Assembly: GCF_014697475.1 (NCBI RefSeq)
Contig: NZ_JACJRV010000029.1
Span: 1-64,000 of the forward strand
DNA length: 64,000 bases
Reading direction: 5' to 3'
From: Nostoc sp. FACHB-152
GTDB lineage: Bacteria > Cyanobacteriota > Cyanobacteriia > Cyanobacteriales > Nostocaceae
Part shown: positions 1-9,105 of the stretch, in pieces
Position numbering within the stretch: the stretch's first letter is position 1
How the letters are laid out: every line of letters starts with the position of its first letter
Program-made: the position numbers and the translations under genes
Notes under the pieces: model-generated
What the model saw: only the letters and a program-made list of their open reading frames with translations
What the model was told of the DNA's origin: nothing
Databases searched by the model: none

Positions 1-163
1 ATTCGGTTTATAGCTTGGGTTTTCTCTATTAACCAATCTAAATTATCTAAGTTTTATTTAATTTTCTTATATTATTTTACCATAGTTACTCTGGGAGAGC
101 CATGATTTATAGCTTTAAGCTATATTAAAGTAAGTTTATTATTCTGATTCAAAAATTGCTTAA

Positions 164-550
164 ATGGAAATACTCATTGAATCAACTAAAGAATTTGAAC
201 AAGATTTAGAGAAATTTACGAATAGAGAAAAATTCAAAGTTATTAAAAAGCTAAATCGGTACGTTGAGCTTATTTCCAAAAATAAAAAACTCTTAGAAAA
301 TCAAGCCTTTAAGTTAAAAGATATTAAATTTAGTGCTGAGTATGATTCTTCTCTTTACGCTTTAGTTATCGATAAAAATTTAAGAATAATACTTACTATT
401 GATGACGATCCAATTTTTGATGCAACAGTGGTAACTTTGTTTAGAGTTGTCTGTACTGAAGATGCTTCCAAAGCTTATGGCTCTATAGCTGAGTCTCTCT
501 ACCAAGATTTTAGTATGAAAAATCAAGAAATTGAGGTTCACTCTAGCTAA
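164..550 (+). CDS. RelE/ParE-fold-like protein (putative toxin)
   Basis: A 128-residue protein that opens with a strand followed by a charged helical hairpin (E-F-E-Q-D-L-E-K-F), then strands around 'SSLYALVIDK' and 'LRIILTIDDD'. This helix-helix-sheet order with alternating basic residues resembles RelE/ParE/HigB toxins, but I cannot name catalytic residues. The stop codon overlaps the start of the next gene by one base (TAATG), so the two are translationally coupled. No AbrB, MazE or HTH antitoxin is visible beside it. Role in RNA cleavage or growth control is inference; an uncharacterised cyanobacterial protein family is the alternative. Confidence 0.45.
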   Translation: MEILIESTKEFEQDLEKFTNREKFKVIKKLNRYVELISKNKKLLENQAFKLKDIKFSAEYDSSLYALVIDKNLRIILTIDDDPIFDATVVTLFRVVCTEDASKAYGSIAESLYQDFSMKNQEIEVHSS

Positions 551-882
551 TGCCACAGATTAAACCACTTTTAGATGAGCATGGTGTTATTTATGAAGCT
601 ATGAAAATTTTACCTGAGAACTTAAAAATTGACTTTTTAGAAGCGTTAGCAGAATTAGAAGATAATGAATGCCATAGAACAAGGAATTTTCCGAAAACTA
701 GACTGCGTAAAGTTAAAGGTATTAAACAAGCAATATACCGTGCTGATATCGATAAGTTATCTGGATGGCGTATTCATCTGCAATATATTGAAGGCAAAAT
801 TCATTTAAACGACATTATTGAAGGTCAACGTCATGATGATGTTATTGAAGTGATTAAATCTAAAAAGCATAGATATGAGTAG
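550..882 (+). CDS. RelE-like small protein, coupled partner of the preceding gene
   Basis: A 110-residue basic protein whose second half ('KVKGIKQAIYRADID', 'GWRIHLQYI', 'DIIEGQRHDDVIEVIKSKKHRY') looks like the sheet and C-terminal basic segment of RelE-family toxins, ending in a K-K-H-R-Y cluster. It starts inside the stop codon of the upstream gene, so both are made from one transcript. Two RelE-like proteins in tandem rather than a toxin-antitoxin pair is unusual. One of them may have lost toxicity and act as the antidote. Confidence in the reading frame is high, in the function low. Confidence 0.45.
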   Translation: MPQIKPLLDEHGVIYEAMKILPENLKIDFLEALAELEDNECHRTRNFPKTRLRKVKGIKQAIYRADIDKLSGWRIHLQYIEGKIHLNDIIEGQRHDDVIEVIKSKKHRYE

Positions 883-1095
883 CTTTATATTTTACAAAAT
901 AGAACTGTTGATATTTTTAATATTTTATAAAAAATATTTTAAATCTATTATGCATAGCATATCTACCAAAGGTAGGCTATCTTGAGAAATATAAAAATAT
1001 ATTCTGTCTAACCTTCGACTGATGATTAATTAGATTAATTAAATTAAGTTTTAGGTATTATTATATATAAATTATGTATTAATTTGAAAAAAATA

Positions 1096-1647
1096 ATGAA
1101 CCACCAAAACTTTCAATTAAAAGTCACTTTTTCTCTAATAGCTAGTGTTACTGCTGTTTTGTTTGCTAACCATGCGATCGCTGCTGAAAAAGTTATCTTT
1201 AAATATCAAAGCTTCCGCCCATCTATATCAGTTGATGAATTAACAGATCTTGCCGAGACTGGGAAAGTTTCGCAAAACTTGAATTTTTATTTTAATCAGG
1301 CTCGTCAAAACCCAGAAACAGTTCGCAGTATCTTAACAAAAGAAGTAAAAGCTGAACCTGTAATTTTAGATCGTGTATTAAATAGCCGCGTAGGTGAATT
1401 GATCCTAGATAGAATTGGTAAGTCCGTTAGTACATCTTCTGGTAAAGCAAACCAGCAGGCTTTACGTTCAGCTATAGTTTTATCCGCTAACAAAGACAAC
1501 AAAGTGTCACTAATGGAAATTATTCAGAATTACCCAACCACAGAAGTTGTTGTTGATGGCGAACGTTTAGCGCAGACTTATCAGCAACTATACATTCTGG
1601 CAGAAAACTTACAAAGAATTTTGCCAAGTCCAACATCTTCAAATTAG
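1096..1647 (+). CDS. DUF1400 domain-containing secreted protein
   Basis: About 183 residues with a signal peptide (hydrophobic stretch ending A-I-A-A) followed by a DUF1400 domain: 'SVDELTDLAETGKVS', then 'LNFYFNQA', 'ILDRVLNSRVGELILDRIG' and 'QALRSAIVLSA'. In cyanobacteria this domain usually precedes an alpha/beta hydrolase; here it stands alone without a nucleophile elbow, so it is the accessory domain only. Probably periplasmic. An in-frame TTG at 1084 could extend it by four residues, but the ATG at 1096 is the simpler start. Its stop overlaps the stop of the convergent NUDIX gene by four bases. Confidence 0.75.
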   Translation: MNHQNFQLKVTFSLIASVTAVLFANHAIAAEKVIFKYQSFRPSISVDELTDLAETGKVSQNLNFYFNQARQNPETVRSILTKEVKAEPVILDRVLNSRVGELILDRIGKSVSTSSGKANQQALRSAIVLSANKDNKVSLMEIIQNYPTTEVVVDGERLAQTYQQLYILAENLQRILPSPTSSN

Positions 1648-2093
1648 TTATCTAGTAAATAATCAAAAAACTCTTCCGGGACTAACCTGAGTTCACCAGA
1701 CTTAAAGCGGTCAATTTCTAACCACAAAGCCCGGTGATGATGTGTTCCCGATTCCGAAAACATGAGGCTTTCTATTTGGTAAAACTTGGGTTCGGCAAAA
1801 TCACATTGATAAAGTTGAATGATTTCATGCCCTTGCCGACCATTGTATATAAATATGTTTTCAATACAACCTAAATAGCGGATATTAGTTAACTGGGCTT
1901 GAATTTCTTCTTGAAATTCTCGCTGTAAAGCTGTATGACTAGTTTCACCAAAATCAACACCACCACCCAAGGCGCGGTAAAACTTAGACTGCTTAACAGG
2001 ATCATAGCCTTCAGAAACAAAAATTCGTTCGCCATCTCGAATTAGTCCTAAAGCTATGACCCGAATTTCCCCTGATTTACCCATTTTGACCAC
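1644..2093 (-). CDS. NUDIX hydrolase
   Basis: A 149-residue protein with a full Nudix box: 'GGVDFGE', seven residues, then 'REFQEE', matching Gx5Ex7REUxEE and supplying the metal-binding glutamates. It should hydrolyse a nucleoside diphosphate linked to another moiety; the substrate cannot be read from the sequence. Translation starts at a GTG overlapping the upstream DUF3531 stop (TAGTG), so the genes are coupled. An ATG three codons further in is possible. Confidence 0.85.
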   Translation of the reverse strand: MVKMGKSGEIRVIALGLIRDGERIFVSEGYDPVKQSKFYRALGGGVDFGETSHTALQREFQEEIQAQLTNIRYLGCIENIFIYNGRQGHEIIQLYQCDFAEPKFYQIESLMFSESGTHHHRALWLEIDRFKSGELRLVPEEFFDYLLDN

Positions 2094-2545
2094 TAATTAT
2101 CGTAAATGGAGTAAGACCGGCTATCGCTGTCTTCGATAGGCCAATCTTCATTTTCGCCGCCAATATACAATTGTTCAATAGTGACATATTCTTCACTTAG
2201 CTGGGTGAGGGCGTTGATTAAAATATCTAAAGAGATCGCATCACTAGTTCCCAAGTCAAACCAGCAACGCGCCCATTGTCCTTCGTACTCAATCTCACCC
2301 ATGTTGTGCATCAGGGCTAACAAGCTTTTGTCATAACCTTGGGGGTCATAATCCATATAGCTGATTTCTAAGCCTGTTTCTTGAATTTGCAGGTTTTCAG
2401 CATTAAATGCACCTAATTTGCCCAAATAAAACCAGGAGTTAAAAACTTCTTCTATATATTCTTTTTCTCGTTGCGAAGGTATAGTACTAAACTGCAACCA
2501 AATCCATACATCAAAGGGGTTAAATTCACGAAATTGAATGTGCAT
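2093..2545 (-). CDS. DUF3531 family protein
   Basis: A 150-residue acidic protein with the features of DUF3531, a family found in cyanobacteria and chloroplasts: N-terminal 'FREFNPFDVWIWLQF', central 'EVFNSWFYLGKLGAFNA', and 'WARCWFDLGTSDAISLDIL'. It has no signal peptide or membrane segment. Function is not established. It lies upstream of the NUDIX gene in the same transcript. Starts with ATG. Confidence 0.75.
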   Translation of the reverse strand: MHIQFREFNPFDVWIWLQFSTIPSQREKEYIEEVFNSWFYLGKLGAFNAENLQIQETGLEISYMDYDPQGYDKSLLALMHNMGEIEYEGQWARCWFDLGTSDAISLDILINALTQLSEEYVTIEQLYIGGENEDWPIEDSDSRSYSIYDN

Positions 2546-2592
2546 TCAACTATCTCATTTACTTTTACTCAAAATAAGCATATCAAAGAGAG

Positions 2593-2704
2593 GGTTAGAG
2601 GTTAGGGATTAGAGGCTAGAGGTTACAGGTTAGAAGTAAAGGATGGGCTAATATTTTCACCTAGTCCCTCATCTCTAATCCCTAGCCTCTAGTCCCTAAT
2701 TTTT
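2593..2704 (-). repeat. Heptamer repeat tract forming a long inverted repeat
   Basis: A run of degenerate 7-mers of the type GGTTAGA/GGCTAGA (about 2593-2635) faces a run of their complements (about 2661-2704, TAGCCTC/TAATCCC type). The two arms could fold into a long imperfect hairpin between two minus-strand genes. This is the short tandem repeat type common in Nostoc-like genomes. The right arm reaches the stop codon of the TPR gene. Confidence 0.6.
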
Positions 2705-3649
2705 AGCCCCTACGCCCTGCTTATTTAGTTGGTTGACAGCACTATTGCGTTCTCGTTCAATTTGTTTAACTAAACTAGCTGGTAGTTGAGATCTTTTAGT
2801 CAAAGCTTTGTCAAAATTAGCGATCGCATCTCGAATTAACTGCTGACTTTTTTCTCTTCTACTTTGCTCTTTTAAGATTTGGGCTTTGAGATAATATAAC
2901 TCTGGATTATCTGGCGTAGCTTTGATCGCCCGATTTGCGTAAGTTAAAGCCTGAGAATATTGTTTTAAATCTCGGTAGCCAATTGCAATCCCTCTATCTG
3001 CTAAATACTCAGGCGCAGCATTTCTGTCTAACCTTTCAATTGCTTCATCAGGATTAGCAAAAGGTAGACTGACAGATAGCATTAAATCCATGAAACCTCT
3101 AAGTAAATTCAGTTCTGGATCTTGAGGAGAAATTGCTTCTGCTTTATCTAAATATTGGTAAACTTGCCGCAACCGACTTAAAGCTTGAGGCGCACCTTTA
3201 ACTGTACCCTCACGCGTAAGAATTACCGCCCCTTCAAAAAAATGTCCGACAGCCGTGTATATATTGCCACGTAGCGGGTCATTTGCAATTAATTTTTCTC
3301 CAGCTGCTAAAGTTTGCTTGCTGTAGTTATTTACTCCTGTTAAATCTCCTTTAGTGTATGCCAATGATGCTTGCATCGCATAAGCTAGAGGTTCATTTGG
3401 CTCTTTCTCTAATGCTTCTTTCAGGTGGCGTTCGGCTTCTGGATAATTACCTTGCTGGAAAATAGCTTTAAAAGCCGCTTCTGTTTTATCGCCAATTTGA
3501 TGGGGTTGACTACGCCCAAAGGGATCGCCCGCTAGGGATGGAAGCAGCGAAAAATTAAGTGCGATCGCCACTGTAAAACTTGTCTGAGCCAGCCTAGTTA
3601 ATTTAGTAAATACTATTTGCGAAGCAGTAAATAGTTTAGTCATCAGCAC
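2696..3649 (-). CDS. Sll0314/Alr1548-type TPR repeat protein
   Basis: A 317-residue protein with an N-terminal hydrophobic segment (about 20-40) that fits a signal peptide or anchor, then TPR helices: 'GNYPEAERHLKEALEKEPNEPLAYAMQASLAYTKGD' near 65-105, 'AEAISPQDPELNLLRGF' near 165-185, and 'LTYANRAIKATPDNPELYYLKAQILKEQSR' near 230-270. TPRs bind protein partners, so a periplasmic or membrane-side scaffold is likely. The match to the Sll0314/Alr1548 family is from memory of its layout. Monocistronic, on the minus strand. Confidence 0.75.
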   Translation of the reverse strand: MLMTKLFTASQIVFTKLTRLAQTSFTVAIALNFSLLPSLAGDPFGRSQPHQIGDKTEAAFKAIFQQGNYPEAERHLKEALEKEPNEPLAYAMQASLAYTKGDLTGVNNYSKQTLAAGEKLIANDPLRGNIYTAVGHFFEGAVILTREGTVKGAPQALSRLRQVYQYLDKAEAISPQDPELNLLRGFMDLMLSVSLPFANPDEAIERLDRNAAPEYLADRGIAIGYRDLKQYSQALTYANRAIKATPDNPELYYLKAQILKEQSRREKSQQLIRDAIANFDKALTKRSQLPASLVKQIERERNSAVNQLNKQGVGAKN

Positions 3650-3944
3650 CCTCAGAATAATTGCGGTTGAAATGGTTGTATATGTTACTTAAAATGCAAA
3701 AAAGAATTTATGTTTAGCTAATTCTGTTTCAGTGAACACATTCTAAACAGGTTGACTTGGGTTATTTTTTCAAGTTCCCCTATATTGTTGCAGCTCTGAT
3801 TGAAGGGTTATTCTGCCAAAATAGAGATATAGCCTGGCTGTGAGATCACGCTTGAAAGCAGGTAATATGGCATAAATTCATTCGGAATTCTTCAGTGGTA
3901 TTTGGTGTAGTTAATTATTCGCCAACTTTTGGTAATCTTAACAA

Positions 3945-4619
3945 ATGCTCTATCTCAGAAATTTAATTTATCATCCCACAGCTTGCCCAACAGCAATTCT
4001 CAAATCTATTAATCTAGAATTACCGCCTCAGCAGCTAGGTTTAATTATTGGCCCCAGTGGTTCTGGTAAAAGCACCTTATTAGAAATTTTGTCTGGACTT
4101 GCCGAACCAACTTCTGGTGGAGTGTTTTGGAGAGAACAAGAACTCATTGCTGAACAGTTACAACAATTAGCTGGGTTAGTATTTCAGTTTCCCGAAAGGC
4201 ACTTTTGCGGTGGTACGATTTTAGAAGAATTGCGATTAGGGCATCCTGAGTTAGGGTCAGAGCGAGTCAGACAAGCGTTAAGTGAAGTGGGATTAGAGCA
4301 TTTATCCCTTTCTGCTGCACCTTATGCTTTAAGTGGAGGACAGCAGCGACGTTTGGCTTTAGCAGTGCAATTAATTCGTCAGCCAAATGTACTGTTGTTA
4401 GATGAACCAACGGCTGGGTTAGATTGGTCAATGCGCCAGCAACTAGTAAGTTTATTGGCGAAACTCAAAAAAGACTGGACACTGTTAGTAGTAACCCATG
4501 ATGCGGGAGATTTGTTAGCGATCGCTGATTGTTGTTGGACACTCAATCACGGCGAACTAAAATCAGTAGATCCGGCAACACTTAGTAGTAAAGTGAAAGA
4601 ACCCCAACCAGCAGCCTGA
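3945..4619 (+). CDS. ABC transporter ATP-binding protein
   Basis: A 224-residue ABC ATPase, close to the minimal size of a single nucleotide-binding domain. Walker A is 'GPSGSGKST', the signature is 'LSGGQQRR', Walker B is 'VLLLDEPTAG', and the switch histidine is in 'VVTHD'. The Q-loop 'LVFQFPERHFCGGTI' resembles ECF/cobalt-type ATPases. No permease lies beside it, so the partner is encoded elsewhere and the substrate is unknown. Confidence 0.85.
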   Translation: MLYLRNLIYHPTACPTAILKSINLELPPQQLGLIIGPSGSGKSTLLEILSGLAEPTSGGVFWREQELIAEQLQQLAGLVFQFPERHFCGGTILEELRLGHPELGSERVRQALSEVGLEHLSLSAAPYALSGGQQRRLALAVQLIRQPNVLLLDEPTAGLDWSMRQQLVSLLAKLKKDWTLLVVTHDAGDLLAIADCCWTLNHGELKSVDPATLSSKVKEPQPAA

Positions 4620-4677
4620 GGGCGGATGAGGGTATGCGGGGAGTAACGAAAGACAAATGACCATTGACAAATGACTA

Positions 4678-5427
4678 ATGACTAATTCCACAACTCCCTT
4701 GCTGCCAGAAATGGCAGAAATCTGGCAGCAAACTCTCAATTGGCAACCGACTATTCAACAGCAGTCACAATTTCAGCAGCTTTACGAGTTAATTTTAGAA
4801 GGTAACGCTCAGTTAAATTTAACTCGCATCACTGAACCTCAAGAATTTTGGGAAAAACATCTCTGGGATTCCTTGCGAGGAATTGCGCCTCAAGGGAAAA
4901 TTATCCCATCCTTGCAAGCGGGTGCATCTGTAATTGATATTGGCACAGGTGCGGGTTTTCCAGGTGTTCCGGTAGGAATGATTGCACCAAATAGTACAAT
5001 TACTCTGCTTGATTCAACTCGTAAAAAAATTAATTTTCTTGACCAAGTATTAACTAAACTAGAACTCAGCAATTGCAAAACTCTAATTGGCAGATCTGAA
5101 GAAATTGGTCAGCAAACCCAACACCGCCAAACTTATGATATTGCCCTTATTCGCGCCGTTGGTAATGCTTCTGTATGTGCGGAGTATACCTTGCCTTTGC
5201 TCAAACAAGGTGGTTTAGCAATAGTTTATCGCGGTACTTGGACAGAAGAGGAAACTAAAACTTTAGACAATGCTGTCAAACAATTGGGTGGCGAAGTTGA
5301 ATCAATTGAACAGTTCGCTACTCCTCTCAGTAATAGTAATCGTCACTGTTTATATTTGCGGAAGGTGGCAAGTACGCCAAATAAGTTTCCTCGTGCTGCT
5401 GGTGTACCTACTCAAAAACCATTATGA
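4678..5427 (+). CDS. rsmG: 16S rRNA (guanine(527)-N(7))-methyltransferase RsmG
   Basis: A 249-residue class I methyltransferase. 'LNLTRITEPQEFWEKHLWDSL' is the RsmG/GidB signature; the SAM-binding glycine loop is 'DIGTGAGFPGVP', followed by 'LLDSTRKKINFL' and 'ALIRAVG'. RsmG methylates N7 of G527 in 16S rRNA. The start ATG follows degenerate TGAC/AATGAC heptamers, so translation initiation sits in repeat-derived sequence. Confidence 0.92.
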   Translation: MTNSTTPLLPEMAEIWQQTLNWQPTIQQQSQFQQLYELILEGNAQLNLTRITEPQEFWEKHLWDSLRGIAPQGKIIPSLQAGASVIDIGTGAGFPGVPVGMIAPNSTITLLDSTRKKINFLDQVLTKLELSNCKTLIGRSEEIGQQTQHRQTYDIALIRAVGNASVCAEYTLPLLKQGGLAIVYRGTWTEEETKTLDNAVKQLGGEVESIEQFATPLSNSNRHCLYLRKVASTPNKFPRAAGVPTQKPL

Positions 5428-5576
5428 TTTAGCGATCGCTTTTATAGCAGGGGACAGGTGATAGGTGACAGGTGACAGGGTTAAAAGTCTTTAAGTATCT
5501 AAGTTTTCTCGTCTACTGAGGTCTTAACACTACTGGCTATAGCTTTTATCTGGCATTTGAGCAAGTACGATTTTTC

Positions 5577-5617
5577 TAAATTAACGTGAGTCTCCAACGG
5601 AGGCGCACGTTAATTTA
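5577..5617. terminator. Perfect-arm hairpin between convergent genes
   Basis: Twelve-base arms TAAATTAACGTG (5577-5588) and CACGTTAATTTA (5606-5617) are exactly complementary. Inside them TCTCC and GGAGG pair around a short loop after an AG/CG mismatch. The position between convergent rsmG and the Uma2 gene suits a bidirectional terminator, although the T-run is short. It could also be a small dispersed palindromic element. Confidence 0.5.
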
Positions 5618-5658
5618 AACAGAATTGCGATCGCAATCCTAGATTATTTACAAACAGT

Positions 5659-6372
5659 CTAATCTTGTGGTTCAATACCTGCTGCTCGTAATTGTGCAGC
5701 TAGGCGTTCAGCACGTTGTTTTTCTTGTTCGACTAATTCAGCACCCCAAAGTAGTAATTGTTCGCTTTCATCCCACCAGCGCAACCAATTTCCTGTGCGA
5801 TTTTCATGTGTACCTTGCCATACGCCCAAGTAGAGATTCATTTCTGCTATCCAATAATGTTGACTATTATTGGGCGTTTGTATTGTGTACCTACCTGTAT
5901 TTTGATCTAGGCGATAAACTTCTAAGTTGCCACTGGCTGGTTCAAAAATGGCATAATTAGGTACTTTTAAAATGCACTCATAAAAAAACCATTTACCAGG
6001 GGGATAGGTAGGTTTAATAGAATATTCCCCACCATCTTTGTCAGAAAGAAATTCCATGACAATTACGGGGAGGTCTCCTTCTAGTTGAGGGGTGTAACTG
6101 CGAATTACTTCTTCTCTAGTGACAATAATTTTGGGAATATATGCCCAGTCTGGGGCTTTAACTACTGTTTGACCATTTAAATTAGCACAGATGCCGTAAT
6201 TTGTTGGCGTAAGCGCATTAGGTGGGAGTTTTCCTGCAAGTTCTAGGCTTTGGGTTAATGCTGCGGCTAAGGCTGGTTGGTTGATGTTGTCCACTGGCTC
6301 ATCTGGAAGAATGTAATCCTCAGGTAGTTTTTCCCAAGTGATTTGGTAGTTTTGGGTGATGGTGGCTGTCAT
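5659..6372 (-). CDS. Uma2 family endonuclease-like protein
   Basis: About 237 residues with the Uma2 (PD-(D/E)XK fold) layout: N-terminal 'TWEKLPEDYILPDEPVDNINQPALA', then 'GICANLNGQTVVKAPDWAYIP', core strand 'PVIVMEFLSDKDGGEYS', and 'KWFFYECILKVPNYAIFEP', with a C-terminal helix rich in E/R/A. These are very numerous in cyanobacteria and their biological role is not settled. A start at 6399 is open in frame but would place the N-terminus in repeat sequence, so the ATG at 6372 is preferred. Confidence 0.75.
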   Translation of the reverse strand: MTATITQNYQITWEKLPEDYILPDEPVDNINQPALAAALTQSLELAGKLPPNALTPTNYGICANLNGQTVVKAPDWAYIPKIIVTREEVIRSYTPQLEGDLPVIVMEFLSDKDGGEYSIKPTYPPGKWFFYECILKVPNYAIFEPASGNLEVYRLDQNTGRYTIQTPNNSQHYWIAEMNLYLGVWQGTHENRTGNWLRWWDESEQLLLWGAELVEQEKQRAERLAAQLRAAGIEPQD

Positions 6373-6395
6373 AAGTAAGGGGTGTAGGGGTGTAA

Positions 6396-6482
6396 GCAAT
6401 ACGGTTCGGTTAAAGGGGAAAGGCGAAGGGGAAAGGGGAAGAAAAAACCTTTAACCCTTACCCTTTAACCTTGTCCCCAAAC
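6396..6482 (-). repeat. 87-bp dispersed repeat, copy 1
   Basis: This segment, built of TTAAAGGGGAAAGG-like purine heptamers facing their complements, is an almost exact reverse complement of 57758-57844; I count two mismatches over 87 bases. It lies just upstream of the Uma2 start and downstream of nothing coded on the plus strand. Confidence 0.8.
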
Positions 6483-6528
6483 AAGGGTTTAGGGGAAATT
6501 CTGTAACCTATCCCCTATCACCTGTTAC

Positions 6529-8106
6529 CTATTCATCGTCTGGATCTAAATCGCTTTCTTCTATTGTGTGATGGGGGATGGCTGCAATAATTGCATCAAT
6601 TACTTTGGAGACTGGTAAAATCTCAATATTATAATCGGGAAATTTTTGACCTTTTGGAACGATCGCTCGTTTAAATCCCAATTTAGCAGCTTCCTTTAAC
6701 CGCAGTTCCATCTGAGAAACTGATCGCACTTGTCCCCCTAATCCAACTTCACCAATTAATACTGTACCTGGATCAACAATGCGATCGCGGAAACTAGCAA
6801 CAATCGCAATGGCTATACCTAAATCAACCGCAGGTTCTCCAACATTTAACCCCCCAGCCGAAGCTACGTAAGAATCTAGCTTTGACATCGGAATTCCCAC
6901 GCGCTTTTCTAATACGGCGAGAATTTGGACTAATCGGTTGTAATCTATACCAGTTCCCGCCCGTCGGGGTGAGGGATAACTCGTAGGACTTACTAAAGCT
7001 TGCAACTCAACGACAATCGGGCGTGTACCTTCGCAAGCTACAACAATGGCTGTACCGGGTGCAGGATCGTCACGATTGCCTAAAAATAACTCTGAAGGGT
7101 TAGAAACTTCTCGCAGCCCTTGTTCCACCATTTCAAAGATGCCGATTTCGTGGGTTGCACCGAAGCGGTTTTTAACTGTTCTTAATAAACGGTGGGAGGC
7201 AAAGCGATCGCCTTCAAAATACAATACTGTATCTACTAAATGTTCTAAGACTTTCGGCCCGGCGATCGCACCTTCTTTAGTAACGTGTCCGACAATTAAC
7301 ATCGTGATATCTTCGTGTTTTGCCACTTTCATCAAGGCGGCGGTACATTCCCGCACCTGCGCTACAGAACCGGGTGCAGAAGTCAGGGCTGGAAAAAACA
7401 CGGTTTGAATACTATCAATTACTGCCACATTTGGCCTGAGGGAATCTATTTCTCGCAAAATTTCTTCCAAATCTGTTTCTGGCAAAACATACAAATTTGC
7501 ACCTATACCCTCAGTTGGGACTATTTCTATTTCTGCTGGCAATACTTCAGTATTTACAGGGACTTCTGATTCTTCTGTATCTACTGCTGCTTCAGCTTTT
7601 TTTCCGTTCCCATTACCAACCACGCTTAAAGATTTGGAGACACCTAAGCGCAAAGCCCGCAATTTTACTTGTTGTCCTGATTCTTCGCCAGAAACGTAGA
7701 GGATGCGGTATCTCTGCGCCAGTTGATTTGATACTTGCAGCAATAAAGTAGATTTACCAATCCCCGGATCACCACCAATTAATACCATCGAACCAGGAAC
7801 TACACCACCACCCAATACCCGATCTAATTCTCCGTAACCAGATTCCCAACGGGTGACTTGGCGATCGCTAATTTGATCAAATGTTAGAGAGGCTCGTGGT
7901 TTTGCTGGTTTTGTAGTAGACTTTCCATTGCTTTGCTCTTTATGCCAACTGCCGACTCCCCCTCTAGTGGGTACATCAACGGATGATTGAATGGCAATCT
8001 GTTCTTCTAAAGAATTGTAAGTACCGCAATTAGGACATCTACCAAACCATTGGGAGGATTCTGCCCCACATTCGTTACAAATATAAAAGGTTTTAGGCTT
8101 TGGCAT
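6529..8106 (-). CDS. radA: DNA repair protein RadA
   Basis: A 525-residue RadA/Sms branch-migration helicase. It has an N-terminal zinc ribbon (Cys10, 13, 24, 27), Walker A 'GGDPGIGKST' at 111-120, Walker B 'VAVID' near 227-231, the RadA motif 'KNRFG' at 312-316, and a C-terminal Lon-like domain with 'GGLNVGEPAVDLGIAIA'. RadA processes recombination intermediates with RecA. It is longer than typical bacterial RadA because of an acidic, Pro/Val-rich insert at about 160-205 after the Walker A region. Divergent from rpaB, sharing a 167-base promoter region. Confidence 0.93.
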   Translation of the reverse strand: MPKPKTFYICNECGAESSQWFGRCPNCGTYNSLEEQIAIQSSVDVPTRGGVGSWHKEQSNGKSTTKPAKPRASLTFDQISDRQVTRWESGYGELDRVLGGGVVPGSMVLIGGDPGIGKSTLLLQVSNQLAQRYRILYVSGEESGQQVKLRALRLGVSKSLSVVGNGNGKKAEAAVDTEESEVPVNTEVLPAEIEIVPTEGIGANLYVLPETDLEEILREIDSLRPNVAVIDSIQTVFFPALTSAPGSVAQVRECTAALMKVAKHEDITMLIVGHVTKEGAIAGPKVLEHLVDTVLYFEGDRFASHRLLRTVKNRFGATHEIGIFEMVEQGLREVSNPSELFLGNRDDPAPGTAIVVACEGTRPIVVELQALVSPTSYPSPRRAGTGIDYNRLVQILAVLEKRVGIPMSKLDSYVASAGGLNVGEPAVDLGIAIAIVASFRDRIVDPGTVLIGEVGLGGQVRSVSQMELRLKEAAKLGFKRAIVPKGQKFPDYNIEILPVSKVIDAIIAAIPHHTIEESDLDPDDE

Positions 8107-8273
8107 TCTTAAATCTTAATTAAGTTAATTAATCTTAATTTTTTCTTAATTCTCAAAAAAAACTAAAGTCGAATAATAGTGGTTTTTACAGCATTTTTCA
8201 AATCAATTGGGAGAATGATATCTTAATATTATGGTATTAAAAATTAATCATGAAAAATTTTAGTTAAGGAGCG

Positions 8274-9011
8274 TTGAGAAACTTGGAAACTCATAAAGAA
8301 AAAATCCTAGTAGTAGACGATGAGGCCAGCATTCGTCGGATTTTAGAAACGCGCCTTTCTATGATTGGCTACGATGTTGTTACTGCTGGCGACGGCGAGG
8401 AAGCGTTAGATACTTTTCGCAAATCCGAGCCTGATCTGGTTGTTTTGGATGTGATGATGCCAAAGCTAGATGGCTACGGTGTATGTCAAGAGCTACGTAA
8501 AGAATCGGATGTCCCTATTATTATGCTAACAGCCTTAGGGGACGTTGCCGATCGCATCACTGGCTTAGAATTAGGTGCGGATGACTACGTAGTTAAGCCA
8601 TTTTCCCCCAAAGAGCTAGAAGCGCGGATTCGCTCAGTATTACGCCGCGTAGATAAAACTGGTGCTTCCGGAATTCCCAGTTCTGGAGTCATTCATGTAG
8701 GAAATATCAAAATTGATACCAACAAGCGGCAAGTTTACAAAGGTGATGAGCGCATTCGTCTGACAGGAATGGAATTCAGCTTGCTAGAGTTGCTGGTTAG
8801 CCGTTCTGGAGAAGCTTTTTCCCGTTCTGAAATTTTGCAGGAAGTTTGGGGATACACTCCAGAACGCCATGTAGACACTCGTGTGGTAGATGTGCATATA
8901 TCTCGGTTACGGGCAAAATTAGAAGACGATCCTAGTAATCCAGAATTAATACTGACTGCACGAGGTACAGGTTATTTGTTTCAACGCATAATTGAACCCG
9001 GAGAAGAATAA
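8274..9011 (+). CDS. rpaB: OmpR-type response regulator RpaB
   Basis: A 245-residue response regulator: receiver domain with acidic pair 'VVDDE', phospho-Asp59 in 'VVLDVMMPKLDG', and the lysine of 'VVKPF', then a winged-helix DNA-binding domain ending 'DTRVVDVHISRLRAKLEDDP...ARGTGYLF'. The sequence fits RpaB, the essential cyanobacterial regulator that binds HLR1 sites and controls photosystem and high-light genes. No ATG is available. TTG at 8274 lies only three bases from AAGGAG (8267-8272), while TTG at 8283 has a longer but usable spacing and gives a protein beginning M-E-T-H-K-E-K. Confidence 0.92.
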   Translation: MRNLETHKEKILVVDDEASIRRILETRLSMIGYDVVTAGDGEEALDTFRKSEPDLVVLDVMMPKLDGYGVCQELRKESDVPIIMLTALGDVADRITGLELGADDYVVKPFSPKELEARIRSVLRRVDKTGASGIPSSGVIHVGNIKIDTNKRQVYKGDERIRLTGMEFSLLELLVSRSGEAFSRSEILQEVWGYTPERHVDTRVVDVHISRLRAKLEDDPSNPELILTARGTGYLFQRIIEPGEE

Positions 9012-9105
9012 ATAGGCAGAGAACCAGGGGAGCAGAGGAGTAAGGGAGAATAACTTTTGGCTATAAACAAATGACCAATGACAAAGGACAATTGACCATT
9101 AACTA

